NCBI GenBank assembly: GCA_963678675.1
Contig: OY783192.1
Coordinates: forward strand, 33,263,250-33,327,249
DNA length: 64,000 nucleotides
From: Xiphydria camelus
Taxonomy: Eukaryota > Arthropoda > Insecta > Hymenoptera > Xiphydriidae
Direction: 5' to 3'
In this document: one piece after another, positions 12,835 through 24,752 of the stretch
How positions within the stretch are numbered: position 1 is the stretch's first letter
How the letters are laid out: each line of letters starts with the position of its first letter
Made by a program: the position numbers and the translations under genes
Notes under the pieces: model-generated
The model's database searches: none
What the model was told of the DNA's origin: nothing
What the model saw: only the letters and a program-made list of their open reading frames with translations

Positions 12835-13090
12835 CACTGCAAATGGAAGTGTGTTATGAAGTGTGTTAATTTACACACAACACACGTTTTTCGTGTGTTA
12901 TTGAAATCCTATGTGTAAAATAACACGTCTAAAGTGTGTTTTCAGATGAATTAACACATTTTGTCTGTGTTATTTGCAGAACACACGGTTTTTAGTGCGT
13001 TAAAGCTTAAAACGTTTAACTTAACACACATGAAACGTGTTAAAATAAAGCACGTAAGCATGATTTACACACTTCAACCGATTAACGCAC
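12835..13090. repeat. Outer terminal and subterminal repeats, left copy
   Basis: After the 19-bp end CACTGCAAATGGAAGTGTG come many short copies, in both orientations, of gtgtgtta/taacacac and aacacgtt/aacgtgtt type words, for example at 12853-12900, 12920-12935, 12950-12975 and 13020-13045. Clustered subterminal words of this kind bind transposon-encoded proteins in plant CACTA elements; binding here is inferred. Confidence 0.75.
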
Positions 13091-13317
13091 TTGTAACTTA
13101 AAACATGAGCCAAGAATAACATCCCCGTCTTGAAATCATTATTTTGTTTGGGCTATAGTTTCAGGAATTAAGTCGTACGTATGGAATATTTACAAACTTT
13201 TTTGACAAGTGTTGTTTTATTTTTTTGCATGTACACATTATGTATTACAGGGTTAAATGGTAATGAGAAATGCGTATATAACTGAAATTTTTTTAAATGC
13301 GAAAATTATAATGTTAG

Positions 13318-16248
13318 CTATCCAATAAATTCGACGTGGTCACAGTTGATTAAGGGAACATATTTCCCACGCATGACTGTAAAGGAAGACAATGGATGTG
13401 GAAATACTAAATTCTCGGTAGCAATTACGTTTTGCTGGGTATCTACAGGTCGTTCAATCAAATATGCATTCAATTCTTCACAATAATTTACAGTTTCAAG
13501 ATGTGAAATTATAAACAATTTCCAATTTTGATAAACAAATAAGTCGTTTATTTCTGCAAATAAAGGAAGCGAATTATCGTTACTGAATTGATATAAAATG
13601 ATACTGTTTTTCTCGTACATTGTTCCATATATAACTATTTTGCTGGTTCGCATAATTTGGCATGTATCTCGTTCAGCCTCATCAACAAATCGATTAAACA
13701 ATCTTGCGTAAGGAAGATTTTTCAGCAGTAGTATAGGACCTGTTTTTACCTGATCACCTTTGTATAGAAATTTTTTTGATGGCATTCCTGGATATGAAGC
13801 AAGTCTAGAAGATAGTCGTGCTTGATGTCGGTAGCTCAACGTGAAAGGAATGTTTTTGAAATTTCGAACGATCGGCACTAATGATTTGAAGTATGCATGA
13901 GCAGCTTCAAATCTAAAGCACCACTGTTGTCTTGCAGGTCCAAACAATTTGATGTATCGTGGAATATGAATCATAAAATGAAATTTTGGTGTAATCCAGT
14001 CAGAATGCAATCTACTAAATCGCAATAGAAACACTTGGATCATTCGACTTAATAAATCTATCGACTCTGTTCGGACTTCATATGCAAGACAAACGTTCAT
14101 AATTTGCAGAAGCAGAATGTGACAATTAATTACATCCTTGATATCTTCCTTTTCACACTCTAATATCCATTCGCAAATTAAAAATGGCAATATATGTGCA
14201 AGCACGAATATTTGCGATGCTTTTTGGCGTAAGGTATTGTTCTCCGTAAGTTGATCACGTTCGATGAAAGCAGGTTTATCTCTTTTAAAGTGACCATAAT
14301 GGAAGCAAGTTAATTTTTCATTGAATTCATCAACTGTGAAAAGGTTATTCTGAATAATGCAGTCTCGCAATGTTACTCGGCATATAATTTCCGCTACACC
14401 TTCAATTAAAATGTGCATACAATCCTGTGGAAGGCACATTGTAATATCAAAATTAGGTATACCCATCAACGGACTTTTTCTGTTGATTCCATACTGCTTT
14501 TGCCAGAAGTTTTTAGCCGCTTTTGTAATATTCGGTTCACAAATTGCATCAATATGTTCCTGGTGGTCGTTAGTATTACGTAAAATAAAATTATTTTCAT
14601 GAAAATTATTTTTCCACTCTTCTCTGGTCGTCATGCATGAACGACAGAGTCGATAGGCAGAAACAGACTCTTTATATCCTCCAATCATCGCTGAAGCAGG
14701 GGTATCTCCAGCGCAAAACAAAACTGATCCTTTGAAATTTTTTATCTGACCATTGACAGTTATATTGACTCCCTCAATTTGTAATTTGATGATATCGGAA
14801 ATAAACGGTTCCAAAATTCTTTCTAGAGCGTTGAATTCTTTTAAAAATGAGGTCTTGACGACAGCCAATAGCTGAATACTATCCTTTGACGATCGTACTT
14901 CAGGATTGATATTTGCAAGGGACCAATAAAACATCGATAGTTTGTGAGTTTTTGAAGCGGCTCCTAAGGGATTCGTGACTCCAAGGTCATCATAATATAG
15001 TATAATAGCTAAGGCGTTCTCGTTATTTCGGAAAAAGTCATTTTCTCGATAATAACAGCCGTCCAGAACTGTTCGAAGAATACATTTGTCATTGTTTGAC
15101 GGGTTTTCAATGTGAAATCGGACTTCGTCGTTATTTAGAAGATTTTTTAAATTGTCAAGGAAAGGTATAATATACGCATGACGATTGACTTCTACAAGAT
15201 CTGGTATTGTGCCAAATTGCCTCTTCTTCTGTTTCCATTGAAAAGTAGCACCAATAACATGTGCTTGTGGCATTACCATGCCAAACTTCTCAATAAGTAC
15301 CTTATCGAGAGCATCTTTTGAGCATACCGAAGAATATATCGACGATGGTGGATATTCATTTCCTAAGATATTTTGATAATCTTCTAAACGAAGTAACTTT
15401 GTTTCGGGGTCACATCTCCTCTTTAATTCATCCTTTAAAGAGAAAATCATTTGTTTTCATATTTAATCTATTATTATGAGCATAATCAAACAAATGTTTT
15501 ACAAAAGTCTTACCAACAAAACTGACAAATAAGCATCTAATAAATTCGTGACGCCATCGATAAGATGATCGACAGCAGTTTGTGAAACTTTACAATTTTC
15601 GCGAATATTGACGAGGAATTTGGCCGCATGCCATTCGAGAAATTCAGATGGTAACACGACAGGCTGTGCTCTGTTTTCTGAAATTTAAATGCACTCACAT
15701 AGTATAATCTGCACACACTATTGTAGGACACAGAAAAAAAATATTTATATCGAAGAAATGTTAATTTTAAATTATAGCAAAGAAATATTTCTTCGATTTA
15801 AAGAACATTTCTTTAATGAAAATAATATATTCCTTAAATTAAAGGATTATTCTGTAAATGAAAGATATATCTTTAAATCAAAGAAATATTCATTTGCAAC
15901 TATCCAAATTTTAAACAGTGTACATCGCATACCATCGTCTTCACGTCCCACATTTTGATTATTTTCTACCTCACAGGGTATATCGGGTAAATTAACTTCT
16001 ACTTCCACTAATTCTGCTTCCTGATTTATTTCGTCTCGAAATTCCGGAATATCTGGATGATTTCTACATAAATGCTGACAGAAAGATTTCCATTTTCCAA
16101 ACGTGGCAGCACATCCGTTATGTACACATTTCACTCTGAACTGTGGATCGTATCGATGATGTCGAATGACATGTTGCATCAAGAGATCACTCGTTGCACA
16201 AGAAAAGAAGCACATTGTGCACGGAAAATTTTGTTTCACTCCGATCAT
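13318..16248 (-). CDS. CACTA/CMC-like transposase with N-terminal C2H2 fingers, left copy
   Basis: Three exons on the minus strand, read 16248-15933, 15677-15514 and 15432-13318, with GT-AG introns that keep frame and give about 864 aa. Residues 10-30 form a C2H2 finger (C10, C13, H26, H30) and 41-64 a second (C41, C46, H59, H64), likely DNA-binding. The core carries an acidic YYDD motif (about 306-309) followed by NPLG (314-317), a CAGD motif (400-403) with a CRSC cysteine pair soon after, PQDCMHILIEG (495-505) and RFEAAH (667-672). I recall these motifs in animal CMC-type transposases and read the two D motifs and the RFE glutamate as the probable DDE triad (inference). It would cut and join the element ends in the nucleus. 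Start: first ATG before the fingers, facing the companion gene. An AATAAA signal follows the stop (13216-13221, minus strand). No frameshift seen. Confidence 0.85.
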
Positions 16249-16779
16249 ATTAATATTGTGCCATTAAAATCCAAATTTTCAATATTATTTCCGAGCTGGC
16301 TGTACGTGTTTAGCATAAAACTGTTTAACATCGGCTGCGTTCCTATCGCCACCGGCCAAGTTCATTGGGCCGTCATATTCAACTGTAAGATAGAGCAGTG
16401 ACTCCAGTAGGAGAAAGTTTCTCTACCGATAGCGTCAGGCAAGGACTTTTTTTATCCATTGTTTCCAGCCGTACTCTGGACAGTTGGTTGCCAGATGCCT
16501 TGCCTGCACAGCTTCGTTCGTAGCACGGGTCATCGCAGCCCCTTACGCGGCTTTCCGACGCCTCGGAAGATGCGCAACCCTACCAGCCTTTGTCTCCTTC
16601 GGTTTTTTTCCTCAGCAATAGCCAGTAGAAAAATGCACATTCCCACTCCTCTCTCGACTTCACCCCCAACACAATTTTGTACATAACAGTCAGTCACCAT
16701 CGACACTGCAATAAGGCAAGTCGCGCCGTCGCTGTCGCGCAAAACGCTCGTGACGCCGAGACAATCCACGTGTAAGAAA
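16249..16779. promoter_or_regulatory. Divergent promoter region between the two transposon genes, left copy
   Basis: 531 bp separates the start codons of the minus-strand transposase and plus-strand companion gene, so both promoters must lie here or in unseen 5' exons. It has higher GC content than the rest of the element. I did not find a convincing TATA box, and 5'UTR boundaries cannot be set from sequence. Confidence 0.5.
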
Positions 16780-19700
16780 ATGGAAAAAAAGGCGTATTGT
16801 ATAATCGGAGAACGTTGCAAATGTATTAGATACGTGTCGGAAAAAAATAAATGTGACGCTGAAGTTGTACGTGGCAAGTTATTCGAAGTGTGCAAGACGG
16901 ACGCTATATTGAAAGCGATGGTGCATCACAAATCAATCGTTTTGCAAACAAAGGATCCTGACAGAGGGGATAAATTTTGCGATATTGAAGAAGACTACGA
17001 GATTCCTGACAAAAGTGATGTTAATGTGGTTCTCATTCAAACCGTCGAAGAAATTGTGCCCGGCTCGAAGAATCGTAACGAAGATTTCGATCAAGATGAT
17101 TTGCAAAACAATTGGAACTCAATGGAAGTAAATGTTCTGTACACTGAACCTCTGCAAAGTACTTCAAATGCGACAAGTGAATTGGAAGCCTCACATTCAG
17201 TTGCGAACGTATCGGAAAAGAAGTCTGAAGATCATGCGTTGAAAAATATTTTCAAAAAAGAGGTATGTTTAATCATTTGTCATCGATGTTATGTATTCTT
17301 GTTCTTTATTATTTAATTAATCCTTAGTTGCCTTCAGTATCTTACCTTTTATTTTGTTTCATAAAGCCAACCCCCCTCCCCCCAAGATAAGGTTAGAGAC
17401 TATCAAAGATGTTGGGGTGTTCTTTATTAATTGATGAGCCAGATGATTTCCGCATTTTAAAAAATTCAAATTATCAAATTTTTCTTCTGTTTATAAGAAA
17501 ATTATATCCTTATAATCCCAAAAAATTAATTAGGATATAAAATATTGCCATAGTTTTGAAAATTGCTAAAATCATGAAGATTATATTAATTTCTACTATT
17601 TTATCGTCTCAAAGATTTTTAAAATAATTTTTCGGAACGATATCGTTGCATATTGCAGATATCAATTGAAAGCGAAGAATGTAAGGCAGGTCCAAGTGAG
17701 ATAACAACTATCTCGCCAACTATTCCGTATGAAGGAGAAAAATCGCAGTCAGTGATTGCCGGGCCCGGCTCCATATTATTTCCAGCACCATTGCCACCGT
17801 TAACTTTTGATTTGGAGAAAAAATTGCAAGAAGTTGGTGTTCTGGAAGCTCAAAAGTCTTTCATGTATTTTTGGGGATCTTATTTGTGGCAAGCGACTAA
17901 AGGGGTGCCTACTAAACAAGATTACCACAATTTTGCAATGAGCATTGTTGCAGCTTATCCTTTGCTTCGCGGAGGTCACATGGAATGTGTTAGTAAAATG
18001 CATATTATTTTTGCCTTTTATTTATTGCTCATTTTAGGATCCTTTGGACACTTATAATGTTGGCCAATAATTTTTCAAATTTATATATTTCTTACACTGC
18101 AGTAAACCAAACTTAATAGTTTTTGGTGATAATTTTGTACAGTATAATTGGAGAAATGTGTATATTAAATTTAATTCCCCATTTGTTTCATTCGTCCTGA
18201 CGGTATAAAACTCATTTTAAACGAATATTGTAGTCACTATAATTAGTATATCTTAAGGCGAGAAATCCCTTTAAAAGCGTGAAAAATAGGTATTTTTCGG
18301 GAATTTTCCAAAAGCCACGCTTTATATAGAATATCTATTTCATTATTAATAAACCACGTATTCAACATTCCGTGCATCAACATACCCCTCTGAAACATGG
18401 AGATGCGACGCACCGAGGCTTCGCAGTATTGTAATAACATATAGGTACTTGTATTTCTGTTTCTTCAATCCTTAAGGGAATTGTGAAAACACAACTAAGT
18501 ACTTGGGTAAGAAATCATCGATCCAACATGAAGAAAAAGACTTTAAAAAGAGACTACCATGGAAAACTCAAAACGCCAGCTGAGCAAGCCATGTTAATTG
18601 ACTTAAAAACGTAATCCTTACTTTTTTTAATATGGTCAATCATTAGTTATTATTTTAATTGTATTATTAGTTATTATATTATTTAAACTTATTTCGTTTT
18701 TTCTGGTAGTGGTCAACCGACAGAAACAGATATAAAAAACGCTCTCAAAGAATTAGAGAAAAAACATAAAGATAATAATACACCGCATGTAAAACGATTG
18801 TTAAAGATTACACTTTCACACCGAAGAACCTGGATTGAAAAGGAAGCCACTGGAATAGTGGATATAATTCAAAAGTATCCGCAATTGAAGGAATATGAAA
18901 CAGTATATTACTTATGAACTATAATATCTAACATACATTGAGAAAAAAAGTTTTTCAGTCAACTCAATTTTAAGGTTACGGGCGTTCAACCTTATTTATG
19001 GTCATTTGAACAAATATTCAGTTTAGGTAGCTGAATATTTAGTTAGTTCAAATAAATTTTAGTTACTTTAACAAAATATTTTTTCAGATAATTATACATT
19101 AAGTTGAGCGCCCATACCCTAAAAATTGAGTTGAATCAACTCATTTTTTCTTAGTGTATTATGCGATTTTTAGGTCGGCTTAAATTACAAGAAATAATAG
19201 TTTTAAATTATTCGCAGATTTTTTTCGACTTCCTAAATTTGAGAAAAGTAGACGAAGGTGTGATTTTCCAAAACATCGGTCTGATGATGCAAAATTTAAA
19301 GAAATACTTTTCCTCCGAAGCTAATTCAGAGAGGGCTGAAATTTTGTTAATGACAAAACTCGAAAATGAATTAGCAAACAAGAAGCTGAAGAAAAAATTT
19401 TCGCCTCTAATCACCGTGAGCGAGGTATGACAATAATCAAGCAATTTTTATTTTATTCAAATTTTATATAAAGGCATATTTCTGCACACAGGCGATGACA
19501 TCCTCGGAGAATCATCTCGTTGGATGTAAGGACAACTCGCCACGCGCTATTATTTTTACAGCAGAGGAAAGGATAGCAACAGTGTACATCGTAGCGGATG
19601 AACACGTAAAAATCAAAATAGATAATCCTACGGCTACGAAAACTATCACTTGTCTTCTTGCTGCATATTACGTCTGGGATATAAGGTACCCGACCGCCTA

Positions 19701-19812
19701 CTGTAATGTCCTGGAATACATCGATGGTGAAGTTCTGGGAACCACTACGGTAAACAAGAATTCGACAGTGCAAAAATTTCTCCGAAAACGAAATAGTATC
19801 TTGCGTAATTAA
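16780..19812 (+). CDS. Transposon companion protein, left copy
   Basis: Six plus-strand exons, 16780-17262, 17659-17988, 18477-18610, 18710-18902, 19218-19424 and 19492-19812, joined by GT-AG introns in consistent phase to give about 555 aa. Residues 1-161 are acidic and Ser-rich with several Cys near the start; an in-frame ATG ten codons upstream (16750) is an alternative start. Exon 2 holds a Pro-rich linker and then an aromatic segment with a KYP-like motif (about 250-264, ending AAYPLL). Exons 3-4 are basic with a second such motif (IIQKYPQL). The last exon has AAYYVWDIRYP (about 506-516). From memory this arrangement recalls animal proteins loosely annotated 'SAM domain-containing protein 3-like', though I see no SAM domain. 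Function unknown. By position it could be an accessory to transposition, like the second protein of plant CACTA elements (inference). A MITE sits in intron 4. Confidence 0.75.
18936..19156. mobile_element. R4 MITE nested in intron 4 of the companion gene, left copy
   Basis: 221 bp with inverted ends (cattgagaaaaaaagttttt and ttttttcttagtg) and internal mirrored blocks around cgttcaacct and agttgagcgcccata. Flanked by TA (18934-18935 and 19157-19158), a clean 2-bp target duplication. It lies wholly within an intron, so it does not break the gene. Related copies: 43828-44053 and fragments at 10800-10900 and 35771-35875. Confidence 0.85.
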
Positions 19813-19820
19813 ACCAAATA

Positions 19821-19948
19821 GGGCCAGTTGTTTCAACTTCTAGGTAAAATTTATCCTCTCGGTAAACCGCTTATTGGCTACTCTGATTGACTGATAAGCG
19901 GTTTACCGAGAGGATAAATTTTACCTAGAAGTTGGAACAACTGGGGCC
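19821..19948. mobile_element. Hairpin MITE downstream of companion gene, left copy
   Basis: Two arms of about 50 bp, nearly perfect inverted repeats, beginning ggccagttgtttcaacttct and ending aacaactggggcc, with a short loop near ggctactctgattgactg. It starts 9 bp after the companion stop codon (19812), so the companion 3'UTR would contain this hairpin. Confidence 0.8.
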
Positions 19949-20299
19949 ATACATAGATGTTTCTACATATATATGCGGCAGTCACAATTTTTTAGTTTAC
20001 AATCTCAAATATTTAGTTTACATGCATGTAATATATATGTAAAATATATTTTACAATAACAATAATTTTTTTATTACTTTATAAAACGCCTTCGCACTGT
20101 ATATAGATAAAAGATGACCAGTAAAGGAAAACAATTCAGCTGGAAAAAAATGCAAAGTAGTTTTTATGGAGCATCAGAAGAGCTTTTTTTGCAGAAACAG
20201 CTCTTTTGAAGCTCCCTATAAGAAAAAACTTTTGGAATTTGATAATAGCTGCGCTATTTTCTTTTATAATCACTTTTTATCTATAATTTACTCGTTTTA

Positions 20300-20499
20300 A
20301 ATGTGTTAAAATAACACGTTTACAATGTGTTAAAATAACACGTTTACAATGTGTTATACCGGATTAAAACGTTTTAAACGGTTCACTTTAACACGTTTAA
20401 AACGTATTATACATTAAAACGCCAGGAAACGTTTAAAACTTAACTACAAGGATTTACACACGTAAAGTGTGTAAATATAACACACTTCCATTTGCAGTG
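20300..20499. repeat. Inner terminal and subterminal repeats, left copy
   Basis: Contains two tandem copies of aatgtgttaaaataacacgt at about 20308-20345, then related words with cgttttaaacggtt and taacacgtttaaaacg, and ends in cacacttccatttgcagtg. Mirror image of 20502-20701. Confidence 0.75.
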
Positions 20500-20501
20500 T
20501 A

Positions 20502-20701
20502 CACTGCAAATGGAAGTGTGTTATATTTACACACTTTACGTGTGTAAATCCTTGTAGTTAAGTTTTAAACGTTTCCTGGCGTTTTAATGTATAATACGTT
20601 TTAAACGTGTTAAAGTGAACCGTTTAAAACGTTTTAATCCGGTATAACACATTGTAAACGTGTTATTTTAACACATTGTAAACGTGTTATTTTAACACAT
20701 T
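20502..20701. repeat. Inner terminal and subterminal repeats, right copy
   Basis: Exact mirror of 20300-20499: CACTGCAAATGGAAGTGTG followed by acacac, ttaacacattgtaaacgtg and related words. Together with the left copy this forms a perfect inverted repeat about the central TA. Confidence 0.75.
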
Positions 20702-21052
20702 TAAAACGAGTAAATTATAGATAAAAAGTGATTATAAAAGAAAATAGCGCAGCTATTATCAAATTCCAAAAGTTTTTTCTTATAGGGAGCTTCAAAAGAG
20801 CTGTTTCTGCAAAAAAAGCTCTTCTGATGCTCCATAAAAACTACTTTGCATTTCTTTCCAGCTGAATTGTTTTCCTTTACTGGTCATCTTTTATCTATAT
20901 ACAGTGCGAAGGCGTTTTATAAAGTAATAAAAAAATTATTGTTATTGTAAAATATATTTTACATATATATTACATGCATGTAAACTAAATATTTGAGATT
21001 GTAAACTAAAAAATTGTGACTGCCGCATATATATGTAGAAACATCTATGTAT

Positions 21053-21180
21053 GGCCCCAGTTGTTCCAACTTCTAGGTAAAATTTATCCTCTCGGTAAAC
21101 CGCTTATCAGTCAATCAGAGTAGCCAATAAGCGGTTTACCGAGAGGATAAATTTTACCTAGAAGTTGAAACAACTGGCCC
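21053..21180. mobile_element. Hairpin MITE downstream of companion gene, right copy
   Basis: Mirror of 19821-19948, again directly downstream of the companion stop codon. Confidence 0.8.
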
Positions 21181-21188
21181 TATTTGGT

Positions 21189-24100
21189 TTAATTACGCAA
21201 GATACTATTTCGTTTTCGGAGAAATTTTTGCACTGTCGAATTCTTGTTTACCGTAGTGGTTCCCAGAACTTCACCATCGATGTATTCCAGGACATTACAG
21301 TAGGCGGTCGGGTACCTTATATCCCAGACGTAATATGCAGCAAGAAGACAAGTGATAGTTTTCGTAGCCGTAGGATTATCTATTTTGATTTTTACGTGTT
21401 CATCCGCTACGATGTACACTGTTGCTATCCTTTCCTCTGCTGTAAAAATAATAGCGCGTGGCGAGTTGTCCTTACATCCAACGAGATGATTCTCCGAGGA
21501 TGTCATCGCCTGTGTGCAGAAATATGCCTTTATATAAAATTTGAATAAAATAAAAATTGCTTGATTATTGTCATACCTCGCTCACGGTGATTAGAGGCGA
21601 AAATTTTTTCTTCAGCTTCTTGTTTGCTAATTCATTTTCGAGTTTTGTCATTAACAAAATTTCAGCCCTCTCTGAATTAGCTTCGGAGGAAAAGTATTTC
21701 TTTAAATTTTGCATCATCAGACCGATGTTTTGGAAAATCACACCTTCGTCTACTTTTCTCAAATTTAGGAAGTCGAAAAAAATCTGCGAATAATTTAAAA
21801 CTATTATTTCTTGTAATTTAAGCCGACCTAAAAATCGCATAATACACTAAGAAAAAATGAGTTGATTCAACTCAATTTTTAGGGTATGGGCGCTCAACTT
21901 AATGTATAATTATCTGAAAAAATATTTTGTTAAAGTAACTAAAATTTATTTGAACTAACTAAATATTCAGCTACCTAAACTGAATATTTGTTCAAATGAC
22001 CATAAATAAGGTTGAACGCCCGTAACCTTAAAATTGAGTTGACTGAAAAACTTTTTTTCTCAATGTATGTTAGATATTATAGTTCATAAGTAATATACTG
22101 TTTCATATTCCTTCAATTGCGGATACTTTTGAATTATATCCACTATTCCAGTGGCTTCCTTTTCAATCCAGGTTCTTCGGTGTGAAAGTGTAATCTTTAA
22201 CAATCGTTTTACATGCGGTGTATTATTATCTTTATGTTTTTTCTCTAATTCTTTGAGAGCGTTTTTTATATCTGTTTCTGTCGGTTGACCACTACCAGAA
22301 AAAACGAAATAAGTTTAAATAATATAATAACTAATAATACAATTAAAATAATAACTAATGATTGACCATATTAAAAAAAGTAAGGATTACGTTTTTAAGT
22401 CAATTAACATGGCTTGCTCAGCTGGCGTTTTGAGTTTTCCATGGTAGTCTCTTTTTAAAGTCTTTTTCTTCATGTTGGATCGATGATTTCTTACCCAAGT
22501 ACTTAGTTGTGTTTTCACAATTCCCTTAAGGATTGAAGAAACAGAAATACAAGTACCTATATGTTATTACAATACTGCGAAGCCTCGGTGCGTCGCATCT
22601 CCATGTTTCAGAGGGGTATGTTGATGCACGGAATGTTGAATACGTGGTTTATTAATAATGAAATAGATATTCTATATAAAGCGTGGCTTTTGGAAAATTC
22701 CCGAAAAATACCTATTTTTCACGCTTTTAAAGGGATTTCTCGCCTTAAGATATACTAATTATAGTGACTACAATATTCGTTTAAAATGAGTTTTATACCG
22801 TCAGGACGAATGAAACAAATGGGGAATTAAATTTAATATACACATTTCTCCAATTATACTGTACAAAATTATCACCAAAAACTATTAAGTTTGGTTTACT
22901 GCAGTGTAAGAAATATATAAATTTGAAAAATTATTGGCCAACATTATAAGTGTCCAAAGGATCCTAAAATGAGCAATAAATAAAAGGCAAAAATAATATG
23001 CATTTTACTAACACATTCCATGTGACCTCCGCGAAGCAAAGGATAAGCTGCAACAATGCTCATTGCAAAATTGTGGTAATCTTGTTTAGTAGGCACCCCT
23101 TTAGTCGCTTGCCACAAATAAGATCCCCAAAAATACATGAAAGACTTTTGAGCTTCCAGAACACCAACTTCTTGCAATTTTTTCTCCAAATCAAAAGTTA
23201 ACGGTGGCAATGGTGCTGGAAATAATATGGAGCCGGGCCCGGCAATCACTGACTGCGATTTTTCTCCTTCATACGGAATAGTTGGCGAGATAGTTGTTAT
23301 CTCACTTGGACCTGCCTTACATTCTTCGCTTTCAATTGATATCTGCAATATGCAACGATATCGTTCCGAAAAATTATTTTAAAAATCTTTGAGACGATAA
23401 AATAGTAGAAATTAATATAATCTTCATGATTTTAGCAATTTTCAAAACTATGGCAATATTTTATATCCTAATTAATTTTTTGGGATTATAAGAATATAAT
23501 TTTCTTATAAACAGAAGAAAAATTTGATAATTTGAATTTTTTAAAATGCGGAAATCATCTGGCTCATCAATTAATAAAGAACACCCCAACATCTTTGATA
23601 GTCTCTAACCTTATCTTGGGGGGAGGGGGGTTGGCTTTATGAAACAAAATAAAAGGTAAGATACTGAAGGCAACTAAGGATTAATTAAATAATAAAGAAC
23701 AAGAATACATAACATCGATGACAAATGATTAAACATACCTCTTTTTTGAAAATATTTTTCAACGCATGATCTTCAGACTTCTTTTCCGATACGTTCGCAA
23801 CTGAATGTGAGGCTTCCAATTCACTTGTCGCATTTGAAGTACTTTGCAGAGGTTCAGTGTACAGAACATTTACTTCCATTGAGTTCCAATTGTTTTGCAA
23901 ATCATCTTGATCGAAATCTTCGTTACGATTCTTCGAGCCGGGCACAATTTCTTCGACGGTTTGAATGAGAACCACATTAACATCACTTTTGTCAGGAATC
24001 TCGTAGTCTTCTTCAATATCGCAAAATTTATCCCCTCTGTCAGGATCCTTTGTTTGCAAAACGATTGATTTGTGATGCACCATCGCTTTCAATATAGCGT

Positions 24101-24221
24101 CCGTCTTGCACACTTCGAATAACTTGCCACGTACAACTTCAGCGTCACATTTATTTTTTTCCGACACGTATCTAATACATTTGCAACGTTCTCCGATTAT
24201 ACAATACGCCTTTTTTTCCAT
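21189..24221 (-). CDS. Transposon companion protein, right copy
   Basis: Mirror of 16780-19812 on the minus strand: exons 24221-23739, 23342-23013, 22524-22391, 22291-22099, 21783-21577 and 21509-21189, about 555 aa, identical to the left copy in the stretches compared. The arm mismatch at 23493 falls in intron 1, so it does not change the protein. The two companion genes converge on the palindrome centre, while the two transposase genes point outward. Read-through from either companion gene across the centre would transcribe the other copy in antisense. Confidence 0.75.
21845..22065. mobile_element. R4 MITE nested in intron 4 of the companion gene, right copy
   Basis: Mirror of 18936-19156 at the same internal position, so this MITE entered the element before the copies separated and has been carried along. 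Confidence 0.85.
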
Positions 24222-24752
24222 TTTCTTACACGTGGATTGTCTCGGCGTCACGAGCGTTTTGCGCGACAGCGACGGCGCGACTTGCCTTATTGCAGTGTCG
24301 ATGGTGACTGACTGTTATGTACAAAATTGTGTTGGGGGTGAAGTCGAGAGAGGAGTGGGAATGTGCATTTTTCTACTGGCTATTGCTGAGGAAAAAAACC
24401 GAAGGAGACAAAGGCTGGTAGGGTTGCGCATCTTCCGAGGCGTCGGAAAGCCGCGTAAGGGGCTGCGATGACCCGTGCTACGAACGAAGCTGTGCAGGCA
24501 AGGCATCTGGCAACCAACTGTCCAGAGTACGGCTGGAAACAATGGATAAAAAAAGTCCTTGCCTGACGCTATCGGTAGAGAAACTTTCTCCTACTGGAGT
24601 CACTGCTCTATCTTACAGTTGAATATGACGGCCCAATGAACTTGGCCGGTGGCGATAGGAACGCAGCCGATGTTAAACAGTTTTATGCTAAACACGTACA
24701 GCCAGCTCGGAAATAATATTGAAAATTTGGATTTTAATGGCACAATATTAAT
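24222..24752. promoter_or_regulatory. Divergent promoter region between the two transposon genes, right copy
   Basis: Mirror image of 16249-16779, between the start codons of the companion gene (minus) and the transposase (plus). Confidence 0.5.

Larger units (their letters stand above)
12835..20499 (-). mobile_element. CACTA/CMC-type autonomous DNA transposon, left copy
   Basis: 7665 bp from CACTGCAAATGGAAGTGTG to its exact complement, flanked on both sides by TA. From the left end it contains a subterminal repeat region, a minus-strand transposase gene in three exons (16248 down to 13318), a roughly 530-bp divergent promoter region (16249-16779), a plus-strand companion gene in six exons (16780-19812), a nested hairpin MITE and the second subterminal repeat region. 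CACTG ends, subterminal repeats, a transposase plus second gene and short target duplication fit the CMC (CACTA/EnSpm-Mirage-Chapaev) superfamily. A 2-bp TA duplication is known for Mirage-type members; exact family placement is uncertain. Confidence 0.9.

Noticed and set aside
14357..14602. 81-residue frame antisense to the transposase (and its mirror 26399-26644)
   Set aside because: Shadow of the transposase exon on the opposite strand, with no independent support.
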